Shown here: in pieces, positions 47,670 to 57,144 of the stretch
Numbering within the stretch: the first letter of the stretch is position 1
How the letters are laid out: every line of letters begins with the position of its first letter
Position numbers and translations under genes: made by a program
Notes under the pieces: model-generated
The model's database searches: none
What the model was told of the DNA's origin: nothing
What the model saw: the letters and a program-made list of their open reading frames with translations, nothing else
Assembly: GCA_963792175.1 (NCBI GenBank)
Contig: CAWBVG010000040.1
Coordinates: 57,522 to 121,521 of the forward strand
Source of the DNA: CAWBVG01 sp963792175
Lineage (GTDB): Bacteria > Acidobacteriota > Vicinamibacteria > Vicinamibacterales > CAVVIG01
Length of the DNA: 64,000 nt
Direction of reading: 5' to 3'

Positions 47670-49010
47670 TTGAACTCGAACACAACCAATCGGACCCATT
47701 CGAACCGCGGCCCGGGCCGGCGATCATCGCGCGGCCACGGCAGTTCGCGCGGCCCGCGCAAGCCGCATCATCCACACGCCCCGAAGCCTTCGTCCGGCGT
47801 TCCGGCGCTCGAGCCGATTGAGGTCGACACCACGCCGCTGCCGTTCAAGACGCTCGGCCTCGACGCGCGGCTGCTGGAAGGCGTCCGCGACCTCGGTTGG
47901 GTCGACACCCGGCCGATTCAAACCGCGGTCATTCCACTGGCGCTCGGCAGCAGCGATCTCGATTGCCTGCGCGGAAACCGGTACCGGCAAGACGGCCGCC
48001 TTCGTCGTCCCGATGCTGCAGTGGCTGCTGACGCACCAGGCACGGCCGCTCGAGTCACGGGACGGCGGACTGCCCTGAGCCGCGTCGAAGGGCCCGACCC
48101 GGATCAGACCCCGCTCAAGAGCCGCGTCCTCGTCCTCGCGCCGACGCGCGAGCTCGCGGTGCAGATCGAGGACGAAATCCACGGCCTCGCCTACCACACG
48201 AACATTTCCAGCGCCGCGGTCTACGGCGGCGTCGAGATGGGCATGCAGGAGCGTGCGCTCAAGGCCGGCGTCGACATCATCGTCGCCACACCCGGCCGCC
48301 TGATGGATCACATGCGGCAGCAGAACGCCGATTTGAGCGGCATCGAGCTGCTGGTCCTCGACGAGGCGGACCGCATGATGGACATGGGCTTCTGGCCCGA
48401 CGTCAGGCGCATCATCGCCACCCTGCCGGCATCGACCAGCGGCCGTCAGACGCTTCTCTTCTCGGCGACGATGCCGAACGAAGTGGTGCGCGACGCGCTG
48501 GAGATCACCCGCAACGCCAAGTACGTGCAGGTCGGTCAGCGCAGCGCGCCGGCGAAAAGCATTACGCACCGGGTCGAATCGGTCTCCGCCTCGCAGAAAG
48601 TCGAGTGGCTGATTCAGCACCTGCGTCATCCGGCCGGACCGGTGCTGATTTTCTCGCGGACCAAGATCGGCGCCGACCGACTCGCGCGGCGCCTGGCGGC
48701 CGCCGGGGTGAAATGCACGGCGCTCCACGCGGACCGCAGCCAGGATCAGCGCCGCATCGCCGTCGAAGGCTTCAAGAGCGGCCGATACAAAGTGCTCGTC
48801 GCGACCGACATCGCCGCCCGCGGTCTCGACATCGACGCCATTCACACCGTCATCAACTACGAAGTTCCCGACTCGCCCGACGCCTACGTGCATCGCGTTG
48901 GCCGCACCGGCCGCGCGGATGAGGTGGGTCAGGCCATCACGCTGGTCGCGCCCGAAGAACGAAGAGCTCTGGCGTTTCTGGCGAAGGCTGTCGGGGTTAC
49001 TTTAGAATGA
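47670..49010 (+). CDS. DEAD-box RNA helicase, RhlE-like (one-base insertion plus 23-bp element)
   Basis: ATP-dependent RNA unwinding, probably in ribosome assembly or RNA decay. A basic Arg/Gly/Ser-rich N-terminus of 45 residues precedes the Q-motif region FKTLGLDARLLEGVRDLGW. Walker A is correct only in another frame (ACAETGTGKTAAFVVPML), because an extra base near 47961 shifts it; a 23-bp element at 48070-48092 shifts it back, since 1 plus 23 is 24. Downstream the frame is right: VLAPTRELAVQ, VLDEADRMMDMGF, LLFSATMP, DIAARGLDID, HRVGRTGRAD. The TTG start is 12 nt after infA. Confidence 0.88.
   Translation: MNSNTTNRTHSNRGPGRRSSRGHGSSRGPRKPHHPHAPKPSSGVPALEPIEVDTTPLPFKTLGLDARLLEGVRDLGWVDTRPIQTAVIPLALGSSDLDCLRGNRYRQDGRLRRPDAAVAADAPGTAARVTGRRTALSRVEGPDPDQTPLKSRVLVLAPTRELAVQIEDEIHGLAYHTNISSAAVYGGVEMGMQERALKAGVDIIVATPGRLMDHMRQQNADLSGIELLVLDEADRMMDMGFWPDVRRIIATLPASTSGRQTLLFSATMPNEVVRDALEITRNAKYVQVGQRSAPAKSITHRVESVSASQKVEWLIQHLRHPAGPVLIFSRTKIGADRLARRLAAAGVKCTALHADRSQDQRRIAVEGFKSGRYKVLVATDIAARGLDIDAIHTVINYEVPDSPDAYVHRVGRTGRADEVGQAITLVAPEERRALAFLAKAVGVTLE
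48070..48092. repeat. 23-bp palindromic element inside the helicase gene
   Basis: CTGCCCTGAGCC-GCGTCGAAGGG is the reverse complement, with one mismatch, of the element at 44569-44591. Removing it joins SRDGG to PDPDQTPLKSRVL in the helicase linker before motif Ia. Confidence 0.75.
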
Positions 49011-49016
49011 GATCAG

Positions 49017-49283
49017 ATGTCTGACCCTTTCCTGACTCCGGCGTCCGCCCCAGCAGAAACCGAGCCCGTCGGCGAGGTTCCCGCTCAGTCGGCGGCCGTG
49101 ATGAAGTTCAAGTCGTGCCGCTGGCGGCGTCCGCCCGAGGATGGTCCGGAATGCTGCGGCCATCGCGACGTGCTTCCCATCGCGGGCACGAGCTTCAACC
49201 CCGAGTCGTGGTGTCCGGATTGCCAGTTCTACAAGCTCCGCCGCACGCCGAAGAAGCGGGATCCCAACGAGTATCGGTATTAG
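49017..49283 (+). CDS. Small cysteine-rich conserved hypothetical protein
   Basis: Protein of 88 residues: KSCRWRRPPEDGPECCGHRDV, then SWCPDCQFYKLRRTPKKR. The pattern C...CC-x-H...C-x2-C suggests a zinc-binding fold, and the basic C-terminus could bind nucleic acid. I recall related proteins in Acidobacteriota and other soil bacteria but no assigned role. A TAGAAT box within the end of the helicase gene lies 8 nt before the ATG, so it may have its own leaderless promoter besides the infA operon. Confidence 0.62.
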   Translation: MSDPFLTPASAPAETEPVGEVPAQSAAVMKFKSCRWRRPPEDGPECCGHRDVLPIAGTSFNPESWCPDCQFYKLRRTPKKRDPNEYRY

Positions 49284-49290
49284 TAACGAC

Positions 49291-49340
49291 GTAGGGGCTA
49301 GGGATTAGGGATTAGGAGGACTAGGGCTAGGGCTAGCTAC
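49291..49340. repeat. CTAGGG-class repeat (convergent gap)
   Basis: GTAGGGGCTAGGGATTAGGG words repeat and end in a palindromic GCTAGC. Its right end supplies the TAG stop of the minus-strand BRCT/TPR gene. Confidence 0.75.
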
Positions 49341-50572
49341 TCAGAGAACTCCTTCGCCAACTCGACCCACTCGCCTTGCGGCGCGAGCTGCTGGTAGGCG
49401 CGCCAGTGCGGCCGCGCTTCCTGCGACAAACCCATCTTCTCGAACGTCACCGCCAGATAGAAATGCGCGTCCGCATAGAACGGGTTGAGCCGGAGCGATT
49501 CCCGATAGCAGGCCTGCGCCTCGGGAAATCGCCCGAGATCGTGGTAGATGTTGCCGAGATTGAAGTGCGCTTCGAAAAAGTCTGATTCGAGACCGATCGC
49601 CCGCTCGTACAGCGCCTGCGCCTCCACCAGCTCGTCGCGGCTGTAGTGGATGTTCGCGAGGTTGATGAGCGCGGCGACGAGATACGGATCGCACTCGAGC
49701 GCCTTGCGATACGCCGCCGCCGCTTCGTCCTGCCGGCTTTCGTCGCCATCGTCGAGGGCGGACGCGGCGCGGAAGTACTCCTCCGCCAGACTCGTGTCGT
49801 GGACCGGGACGCGGGGGGCGCCGACGGTGAGCAACGGTTTCTGACCGGGCTCGGGCGGATTTGAGCTGGAGCTCGAGCTCGAGGGCCGCCGCAGCGTGAT
49901 GATCTTTGCCGGCGCGGCGTCCAGCCGAAAATCGAGCTCGAGCTGCCCCTGGCGCGACGCCAGCAGCGTGCGAACGATGCCGCGGAACGCGATTCCCTGG
50001 TCGAGACCGTCGTTGGCCTGCTTGATGATCGGCAGATCGGGAAACGCGAAGAACGTATCGGCGTTGGTCCGATGCACCGGACGCAGGATGCCGCATTTCA
50101 CCAGATATCGCAGGTGGTCCTCGCGAAGGGCCCGATAGCGGACGAGCAGATCGCGCATCGCGTGGTACTGCCGTTTCAAGGCATCCACGCTCGGCACGCC
50201 TGCGAGCCGGCAGAACTCCTCCTCGGCGAGAATGCGGATGGCGCGTTCCGGCGCGGCCTGCGCGTTCAGTTCCTCGGCGCGTTTGAGCTTGTTGCTCTTC
50301 TCTTCGGTCGCCGGACCGAATCCTTCACCGCCAATCACGAGCATCGTCGTCCGCGCGTTGACGTCGTCGGCGGTGGCGCCGCCGAGCCGGGCCACGAGCG
50401 AGCGCGCTTCCTTGCGTCCGAGCGAGCTGAGTTTTCCGGTGAAAACGACGAGCTGACCCGCGAGTGGCAGAGCACCCGGCAGGCCATGCGAGGGTGAGGG
50501 CAAACAGCCTCTCCTGAATGCGCTGGGAACGAAAACCGTGTTCAAGATGATGGAGAATGACATCGAAGTCAA
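49337..50572 (-). CDS. BRCT domain, MerR-like middle and TPR repeat protein
   Basis: Unusual 411-residue combination. The N-terminal BRCT domain (LAGQLVVFTGKLSSLGRKEA, ARLGGATADDVNARTTMLVIG) normally binds DNA ends or phosphopeptides. The middle (RALREDHLRYLVKCGILRPV, then ADTFFAFPDLPIIKQ) resembles a MerR-type winged helix. A Ser-rich linker encoded by a GAGCTC microrepeat leads to about four TPR units (AAYRKALECDPYLVAALINLANIHY, HFNLGNIYHDLGRFPEAQACYRE, split). I know no functional data for this layout; a DNA-damage or regulatory adaptor is a guess. The start at 50572 is the only clear in-frame start. Confidence 0.72.
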   Translation of the reverse strand: MTSMSFSIILNTVFVPSAFRRGCLPSPSHGLPGALPLAGQLVVFTGKLSSLGRKEARSLVARLGGATADDVNARTTMLVIGGEGFGPATEEKSNKLKRAEELNAQAAPERAIRILAEEEFCRLAGVPSVDALKRQYHAMRDLLVRYRALREDHLRYLVKCGILRPVHRTNADTFFAFPDLPIIKQANDGLDQGIAFRGIVRTLLASRQGQLELDFRLDAAPAKIITLRRPSSSSSSSNPPEPGQKPLLTVGAPRVPVHDTSLAEEYFRAASALDDGDESRQDEAAAAYRKALECDPYLVAALINLANIHYSRDELVEAQALYERAIGLESDFFEAHFNLGNIYHDLGRFPEAQACYRESLRLNPFYADAHFYLAVTFEKMGLSQEARPHWRAYQQLAPQGEWVELAKEFSE

Positions 50573-50666
50573 GTCTCAACTTTCAAGTTTCAAGTCTCAC
50601 GGTCACGCCGTGACTTGTTGAGAATTGAAAGTTGGCGAGAGTTGAGACTTGAAAGTTGAGAGTTGA
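50570..50666. repeat. Short-period inverted repeat, AACTTTCAAG class
   Basis: TCAACTTTCAAGTTTCAAG words lead to a central palindrome (CACGGTCACGCCGTG) and then complementary TTGAGACTTGAAAGTTGAG words. It lies between divergent genes and ends 3 nt before the glucokinase ATG. Confidence 0.85.
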
Positions 50667-50668
50667 TC

Positions 50669-51640
50669 ATGATCCTCGCGGGAGATATCGGCGGCACCAA
50701 GACGCACGCTCGGGTTGTTCGACTCGGTGCCGGCGCGGCCGAGGCCGATCGCGGTCCGCACGTTCGGCACGCTGGACTATCCCGATCTGCCGTCGATGAT
50801 CGCCGCGTTCCTTGACGGCGACGACACGCGCCACGCGTCGATTTCGACCGCCTGCTTCGGCGTCGCCGGCCCCGTCATCGGCGAATCGGCGGAGCTGACC
50901 AACGTGCCGTGGCAGGTCCACGCGCCTGAGGTGGCGACGCGATTCGGCATGTCGCGCGTCCGGCTCCTCAACGATCTGCAGGCGATGGCCTACTCGATCC
51001 CGGTCCTGCGGGAAGGCGGAAGTGCACGTGCTGCAGGAAGGCGAGGCGCTGCGCGGCGGCAACATCGCGCTGATCGCCGCCGGAACCGGCCTTGGCGAGG
51101 CGCTGCTCCACAACGTCGACGGCCGCTTCGTGCCGTCGCCGTCGGAAGGCGGCCACGCCGACTTCTCCGCGCGCACCGAACGGGAAATCTCGCTGCTGCG
51201 ACACCTCACCGCGCGCTACGGCCGCGCCGACGTCGAGCACGTCGTCTCCGGCCGCGGCCTGATCAACATCCACCGCGCCACGCACGCCACCGCGTGCGCG
51301 GCCGGCGTCGATCTCGACGATCCCGGCGCGCCGGCGGCGATCTCGACGGCGGCCCTCGAGCATCGTTGTCCCGGCCTGCGTTGAGACGCTCGATATGTTC
51401 GTCGAGGCGTACGGCGCTGAGTCAGGCAACCTGGCGCTGCGGAGCGTCTCGACCGGCGGCCTGTTCATCGGCGGCGGCATCGCGCCGAAGATCCTGCCGG
51501 CGCTCAGCACCGGTGTCTTCATGCGCGCGTTCCTCGCCAAGCCGCCGCTCGAAGAGATGCTGCAGCGCATGCCGGTGAAGGTGATCCTGAATCCCGAGGC
51601 GGGACTTCTCGGCGCAGCGGTCTTTGCTGCCGGAGTGTGA
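50669..51640 (+). CDS. glk: Glucokinase (three frame breaks)
   Basis: Phosphorylates glucose with ATP at the head of glycolysis; cytoplasmic. MILAGDIGGTKTHARV is the phosphate-binding start. ISTACFGVAGPVIG, LNDLQAMAYSIPVL (with the sugar-binding Asn-Asp), LIAAGTGLGEALL and EGGHADFS follow, and GGLFIGGGIAPKILP closes the second ATPase lobe. The frame breaks near 50710, 51015 and 51370, each time with family sequence continuing. At about 323 residues the length is that of Glk rather than ROK kinases. The whole leader is repeat DNA. Confidence 0.9.
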
Positions 51641-51763
51641 ACGGCATTTCTGTTCACCTACGTGACTCGAACGTCAGCGAGTGAACAACTACGACTTTCT
51701 GGCTTTTTCATTCGGGAAAGCGCAGATCTTTTGCTGCTGCGCTGTTGTATTCTTGGGGTCCCG

Positions 51764-51964
51764 ATGATCTGGTTTTTCGACAAGGACGGCGAGAAGCTTC
51801 GCTACGAAATCACGCACGATCGCGTCGGCGGACGCTACCGCGTCGTGATCACGCACCCCGACGGTACCGAATCGGTCGAGGAAGTCGACGAGCCGACCGA
51901 GCTCATCGAACGCTCGGTGCAGTTGATGAATTCGCTCCGCGGCGACGGCTGGAAAGTCGCCTGA
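51764..51964 (+). CDS. Small hypothetical protein
   Basis: Protein of 66 residues: MIWFFDKDGEKLRYEITHDR, then strands RYRVVITHPDGTESVEEVDE and a helix PTELIERSVQLMNSL. It is likely a small beta-beta-beta-helix fold, with no recognised function. TATTCT lies 10 nt before the ATG at 51764 and no ribosome binding site is seen. The intact frame and the clean strand-helix pattern support a real gene. Confidence 0.58.
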   Translation: MIWFFDKDGEKLRYEITHDRVGGRYRVVITHPDGTESVEEVDEPTELIERSVQLMNSLRGDGWKVA

Positions 51965-52037
51965 AGTTCTTCGCGGGCCTGCCCGTCTTCACGTCTTCGC
52001 GCTTCGGCGCGTCCGCCGCAGCTCGCATCGATTCACG

Positions 52038-53536
52038 CTAACTATTTTTCTCGAACTCGTAGATTTCCATCGACGCCAGCAGCGCCATCGCACCGCCGCG
52101 ATCGTCGGCGCCGGTGATGGCCGCGCGATCGAAATAGTAGCGGTGCGTCGGTCCCGCGCCGGTGCCCGTGCACACGTCGATGATCGTGCCGTCGGCGGCC
52201 ACGTGAGCGGCGAGGCCGCGCCAGGCGCGGTCGACGACCGGCGCGTACGAGCGATCGATCCATCCCAGACGAATCCCTCGCGCCATCGCCGTCAGCAGCA
52301 TCGCCGTGGCGGTTTCCTCGCGGTACGCCGCCGGATCGTCGATCACCTGCCGCCACATGCCGTCAGGCGCCTGCTGCGCCTTGATCGCTGCCATGTGACG
52401 CCGGTAGATCTCGAGCAACGCCGCGCGCGATGGATGCCGGGCCGGCATCACCGTGAGCGCCTCGACGATGCCGAGCGCGGCAAAGCCGTTCCCGCGGCCC
52501 CAGGCCGCCGGGCCGTCGACCGCATGATTGAAGAGGCCGTCCGGGCGCTGAAGGCGGCGCAGCGTACCGACGCAAGCAGCGTTGCGGCCTCGTCGACGTG
52601 TCCGGTGCGCGACAGGATCGACGATGCCATGAACATGTCGTCGGTCCATCCCTGGCCGTATTCGGCGATGCCGTCAGGTTTCACCGCGGTGGCGAGAGCC
52701 GCCGCTTCATTCGCAAGCCTCGCCGCAGCCTGGTTGCCGCCGTCCGCTTTCGACAGGTCGGCGAACACCATCGCGCCAGCCACCGCGGTCAGCTGGATTC
52801 GGTCCCCGAACATCTTCCGTTCGTCGGACAACCACGGCCGAGTCTGATCCAGCACCCGCTGCCGCAGCGCCGGATCGCCGCTGATGACGCCGAGCCGCAG
52901 CGTGTTTACCCACGAGACGGATGGGATGTAGCTGATGCTCGGCGTTTCCGGATAGCGGGCCGCGAGCACGCGCGCAATATCGAGCGGCGCACGCCGGATC
53001 CTCGTGGCGAGCGTTTCGTGCGCTGGCGATCGCCCTCTCGGTTTGGTCAGCACGTCCTGGAGAGCCGCAATCGTGCCGGTGACGGGAACCGTCGCCCACT
53101 CGACGTTGTCCAGACCTGCTGAGCCCGGCTGCACGACCTCGGGAGCCACACGCACGACCAGGTCCGGCGCTTGAAACGCCAGCCATCGCTGGGTCGCCTG
53201 CGCCTCGGTCAGTTCCCCGGTCGGCGGCGAAACCGGCAAGGCGCTGACGATCCAGTCTCTCTTGATGGCAGCGGGCGCCGATGTCTTCATCCACCGCACC
53301 GCCGCGACGACGGCCGCCGCGCTCGGCTCGTCGTTGCCGATGCCGACGATGACGAGACGGCGCTTTGTGGCTCTGGTGTCGAAGGCTGCCGCGTTCTCGA
53401 TGGTGAGGATCGGATCCTCGGCCTTCGTCATGCCGGCGGCGCTCACGAGCGCCGGCTCGCCTGGCAGCTTCGCGACCGCCTCGAGTTGCGGGCGAAGGGT
53501 GGCGGCAACCGCGAGCGCGCAGATGAATGGCGTCAT
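52038..53536 (-). CDS. GH88/GH105-like hydrolase with N-terminal extension (one frame break)
   Basis: Predicted secreted unsaturated-uronyl hydrolase acting on rhamnogalacturonan or similar acidic oligosaccharides. A short signal-like start (TPFICALAVAATL) and an N-terminal peptidase- or esterase-like region of about 150 residues (RRLVIVGIGNDEPSAAAVVAAV) precede an alpha/alpha toroid: PDGIAEYGQGWTDDMFMASSIL, then after a break near 52580 DGLFNHAVDGPAAWGRGNGFAALG, EETATAMLLTAMARGI and THRYYFDRAAITGADDRGGAMAL (in parts). WGRGNG is typical of GH105. ATG overlaps the upstream stop (ATGA). Confidence 0.72.
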
Positions 53537-56500
53537 GACCTGAGGAGGTGATCCAACCACAGGTTGGATAGTTTTTCCTGGACGGTGTTCTGGCGGAGCC
53601 GCGCCGCGAGGTTCGGAAAGTCCACGCGATCCATGTCCTGATCCTGGTTGAAGCAGGAAAAGATGATGGTCTCTTCGCGCGAGACCGGATCGACGTGCTT
53701 CTGCAGGCACTGCGCGCAGACTTCCTTCATCATGCACTGCATCGGCGAGTTGATGCTGGCAATCGCGACATGGTCGGCCTTCAGGTACGGCGCCAGGACT
53801 CCGTGACGCGCGGCCGTGACCGCCGCCATCATGCGATCCGACCCGATGGCGATGATGCGATCGACCGATTCCAGCGGCACCACCCGATCGCCGAGCTCCC
53901 CGCGCTGGTACGCGAGAACGGCCTGGACGATGTTGCCGCGAAAATGAGCGTCCTGCGGCCGCCTCGGCTCGATTGCCGCGCCCATGTCGGTGCTCCAGAT
54001 CACCTGATCGGTCGCCCTTTCGATCTCCTCGCGCTTGAAGAGATCCTCGCCTTTCTTGTAGCCGGCGAAGTAGACCACGCGATTGCCGTTCTCGCGCATC
54101 GCCCTGGCGATCGAGAACAGCACCGCGTTGCCAAGTCCGCCACCGAGCAACAGCACCTGCCGGCCCGACGGGATTTCGGTCGGCGATCCGGTCGGGCCCA
54201 TGACGACAACCGGCTCGCCTTTGCGCAGCTGCGCGACGAGCCGGCTCGAGACACCGAGCTCCAGCGCGATCAGCGACAGCAGGCCGCGCTCCTTGTCGAC
54301 CCAGGCGCCTGTCAGCGCGATGCCCTCCATCAACAGCGGCGTGCCGTTCACCTGCCGTGCCAGCGATTCGTAGTTCTGCAGCCGGTAGAACTGACCGGGA
54401 TGAAAGTGCCGCGCCGCGGCGGGCGCCTTGACGATGACCTCGACAATCGTCGGCGTCAGGCGCACGACCTCCTCGACCTGCGCCAGCAGGTCGCCCTCCA
54501 GCCGCCGCACGAGCGCTGCCCACTCGCGGTCGCGCTCGGCCTGTTGGTCGGCGTCGAGAGCGGCCAGATCGCGCGCGAACAATTTCACGATGTGCGGAAA
54601 GCCGTGCTTCGCCGACGCCATCGCCTTGACGACGTTGCCGGCGTAACGGGGATGGTTGTCGCCGTAATACGTCACGAACCGTCCGTCCTGATCGTAGGAC
54701 GTGAAGAACCCGCCGGCATCCGGCGACAACGTGAAGCCGCCGTCGCCGCTGCCGACGGCGTTGTACGACTGGAAGAACTTTCGCTTCGCGTCGAGCTGAA
54801 ACGTGCCCGGGCACTCCTTCTCGTACGTGATGTTCGGCGTCGTTCCCGCCGCGACCAGCACCGTCCGCGCGGGCAACGTGATGGTGGCCGACTTCGCCGA
54901 ACCGGCGTCGAGTTCATCGGCGGCGAAGGCGGGGCCCTCGCGCGCGAACACCATCGCGCCAACGGCGCCGCGCTCGTCCGCCACCGCTTCGATCGGACTG
55001 AGATTCTCGGCGAAGGTGATGCCCTCTTCGAGCGCCTTGATGACCTCTTCGTGATTGAGACGGTAGGCCGGCGAATCGACCATCCGCTTGCGATACGCGA
55101 TCGTCACGCCACCCCACGATCGAACCAGCGACACGAAATCCGGCGTGATCCCCGCCAATGCGGCGCGCGCCCGTTCAGCCCGGATCGCTCGACCGTGCTC
55201 GAGAAACTCGTCGAGCACCTCCAGTTCCTCGGCGTCGTAGGATCCGCGGACCTGCGAGACGTTCAGTTCCGCGACCAGCGTTTCGTACTGATCGAGCACC
55301 TTTTCGACCTGCAGCGGGTAGTACGCCATCAACTCGGTCGCGGTGTCGATCGCCGTCAGGCCGCCGCCGATGACCAGGGCGGGCAGCCGCGTCTGCAGGT
55401 TCGGCAGCGCCGTTCGCTTGAAGGCTCCCGTGAGCTGCAGCGCCATCAGGAAATCGCTGGCCTTCCTGATCCCGCGGATCAGGTTGTTCTTCAGGTCGAT
55501 GATGGTCGGCCGTCCGGCACCGGACGCCACCGCCACGTGGTCGAAGCCGTGCGCCCACGCGTCCTCGATCGGCATCGTGCCGCCGAACCGGATGCCGCCG
55601 TACATGCGAAGGCCACGCCGTCGCGCGAGCGTCAGGTACAACAGCGTCAGGAAGTTCTTGTCCCATCGGACCGTGATGCCGTATTCCGACACGCCGCCAA
55701 ATCCTTCGAGGACGCGCACGTCGAGCGAACGGTAGATCTGGCTCCAGTCCCGGATCGGACGCGGCGGCACATCATCGGTCCCGACGATGTCGCGGGGCAG
55801 CGGCTCGATTTTCAGCGCGTCCATACCCACCACGCCGAAGCCCTCGTTGACCAGGTAGTGCGCCAGCGTATAGCCGGCCGGGCCCGAGGCCGACGACCAG
55901 CACGTTCTTGCCGTTGTACGGAAGCGCATAGGGACGGCGGACGTTCAGCGGGTTCCAGCGGGTGAGCAGACCGTAGATCTCGACGCCCCACGGCAGGCTC
56001 AAGACGTCGGTCAGCACCGTGGTTTCGATCTGCGGGATGTTGACCGGCTCCTGCTTCTGGTAGATGCACGACTTCATGCAGTCGTTGCAGATGCGGTGCC
56101 CGGTGCCGGGGCACATCGGGTTGTCGATCATCACCAGCGCGAGCGCGCCGACCGCGTCGCCAACTTTCCGAAGCGCGTGCATCTCGGAGATCTTCTCGTC
56201 GAGCGGGCAGCCGTCGAGCGCGATGCCGAGCGGGTTGACGACGACGCGCCCGTCCTTGTCGTGAAGTCCCTTCGAGCACGAGTCCTTGTCGCGCTCGTGG
56301 CACAGCACGCAGTAATGGATCTCGCTCAACGATTCCCGGCGCGTGAAACGCGGGTCGGTCAGACCGAAGCCATCGCGCCGTCGAAGGCGCCAGTCCGGAC
56401 CGCGCATCGCCTCCGGGAATTGCGGCTCGGGCCGCTGCACTTCGACGAGGTTCCAGTAATCGAGTGTTTCGGGAAACCGGAACACCACCCAGCTGCGATA

Positions 56501-57055
56501 GGCGCGATCGTGGAGGCGTGCGGCGCACCAGCGCTTCAGCGCCTCGACGTCGGGGCTAGGGGCTAGGGACTCGGGGCTAGCTGTCCTCTCCCGGTCGAGG
56601 AGCGCGCACCCAGCCCGAGCCACCGCGAGTTCCCGATCGCTCGTCTGCTGATCCGCGATCATCCGCTCGACAATGGCGTCGTCTTCGGCGGACGCCGAGA
56701 CGTGCGCGCCGCCCTTGAGCAGTGGCAGCGCGCGGCGGCGGACGAAGTCGACCTTGAAGCGAAAGAGATCGTCCTGCGCGCGCGTCGATTCGGCAATCGC
56801 CTCCGCCGGGGCGTCCACATCGAAGAGCCGCTGCAGGAACCGGCTGACGTGCGGCGCCATGCCGATCAGGAGATTCGACAGCGCCAGCGGCGGTCGTGGC
56901 GCGTCGGGTGCCTGGCGATACACCTCCCACTCGAGCCAGAACGCAGGATCGGTGGCGCGCACCTCCTCGCTGAACCGGTCGTACAGCGACGCGAGGCGGT
57001 CAGGACGATGTAAGTCTTCGAACGTGTAGCCTGGGAGGCCGAGTGCCGTGGTCAC
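53533..57055 (-). CDS. Single-chain Nfn-like flavoprotein: GltD-type and PyrK/FNR-type modules fused (one frame break)
   Basis: Predicted pyridine-nucleotide oxidoreductase of about 1170 residues. A unique N-terminal region of about 230 residues contains a 10-codon repeat insertion. A cysteine-rich segment follows (IHYCVLCHERDKDSC, CPLDEKI, CNDCMKSCIYQKQEP), probably binding Fe-S clusters. Next is a GltD/NfnB-like FAD-NAD(P) module (VLVVGLGPAGYTLAHYLV, GGGLTAIDTATELMAYY). The C-terminal PyrK/NfnA-like module has HFHPGQFYRLQNYES, LLLGGGLGNAVLFSIARAM and cysteines in MQCMMKEVCAQCLQ. The frame breaks near 55890 inside the GltD glycine motif. Electron bifurcation is possible but unproven. Confidence 0.78.
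56552..56581. repeat. In-frame 30-nt CTAGGGG-class repeat inside the Nfn-like gene
   Basis: Exactly 30 nt of GGGGCTAGGGGCTAGGGAC-type words, ending GCTAGC, encode ten residues (ASPESLAPSP) without disturbing the frame. The same word class is intergenic elsewhere in the window. Confidence 0.75.
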
Positions 57056-57144
57056 GAACAGAAAAAGGTACTAGGGTCTTCCAGCCGCGAGTCAACCGCA
57101 CGCGGCTCGGGCAGACTGATAAACTAGACGCGGGTTGGCGTCCG

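Noticed and set aside
53695..55965. 756-codon open frame opposite the Nfn-like gene
   Set aside because: Arg/Asp/His-rich shadow; the minus strand has clear flavoprotein motifs over the same bases.
57056..57144. TPP riboswitch upstream of thiS
   Set aside because: The leader is only about 90 nt and lacks the CTGAGA and ACCTGA core motifs.
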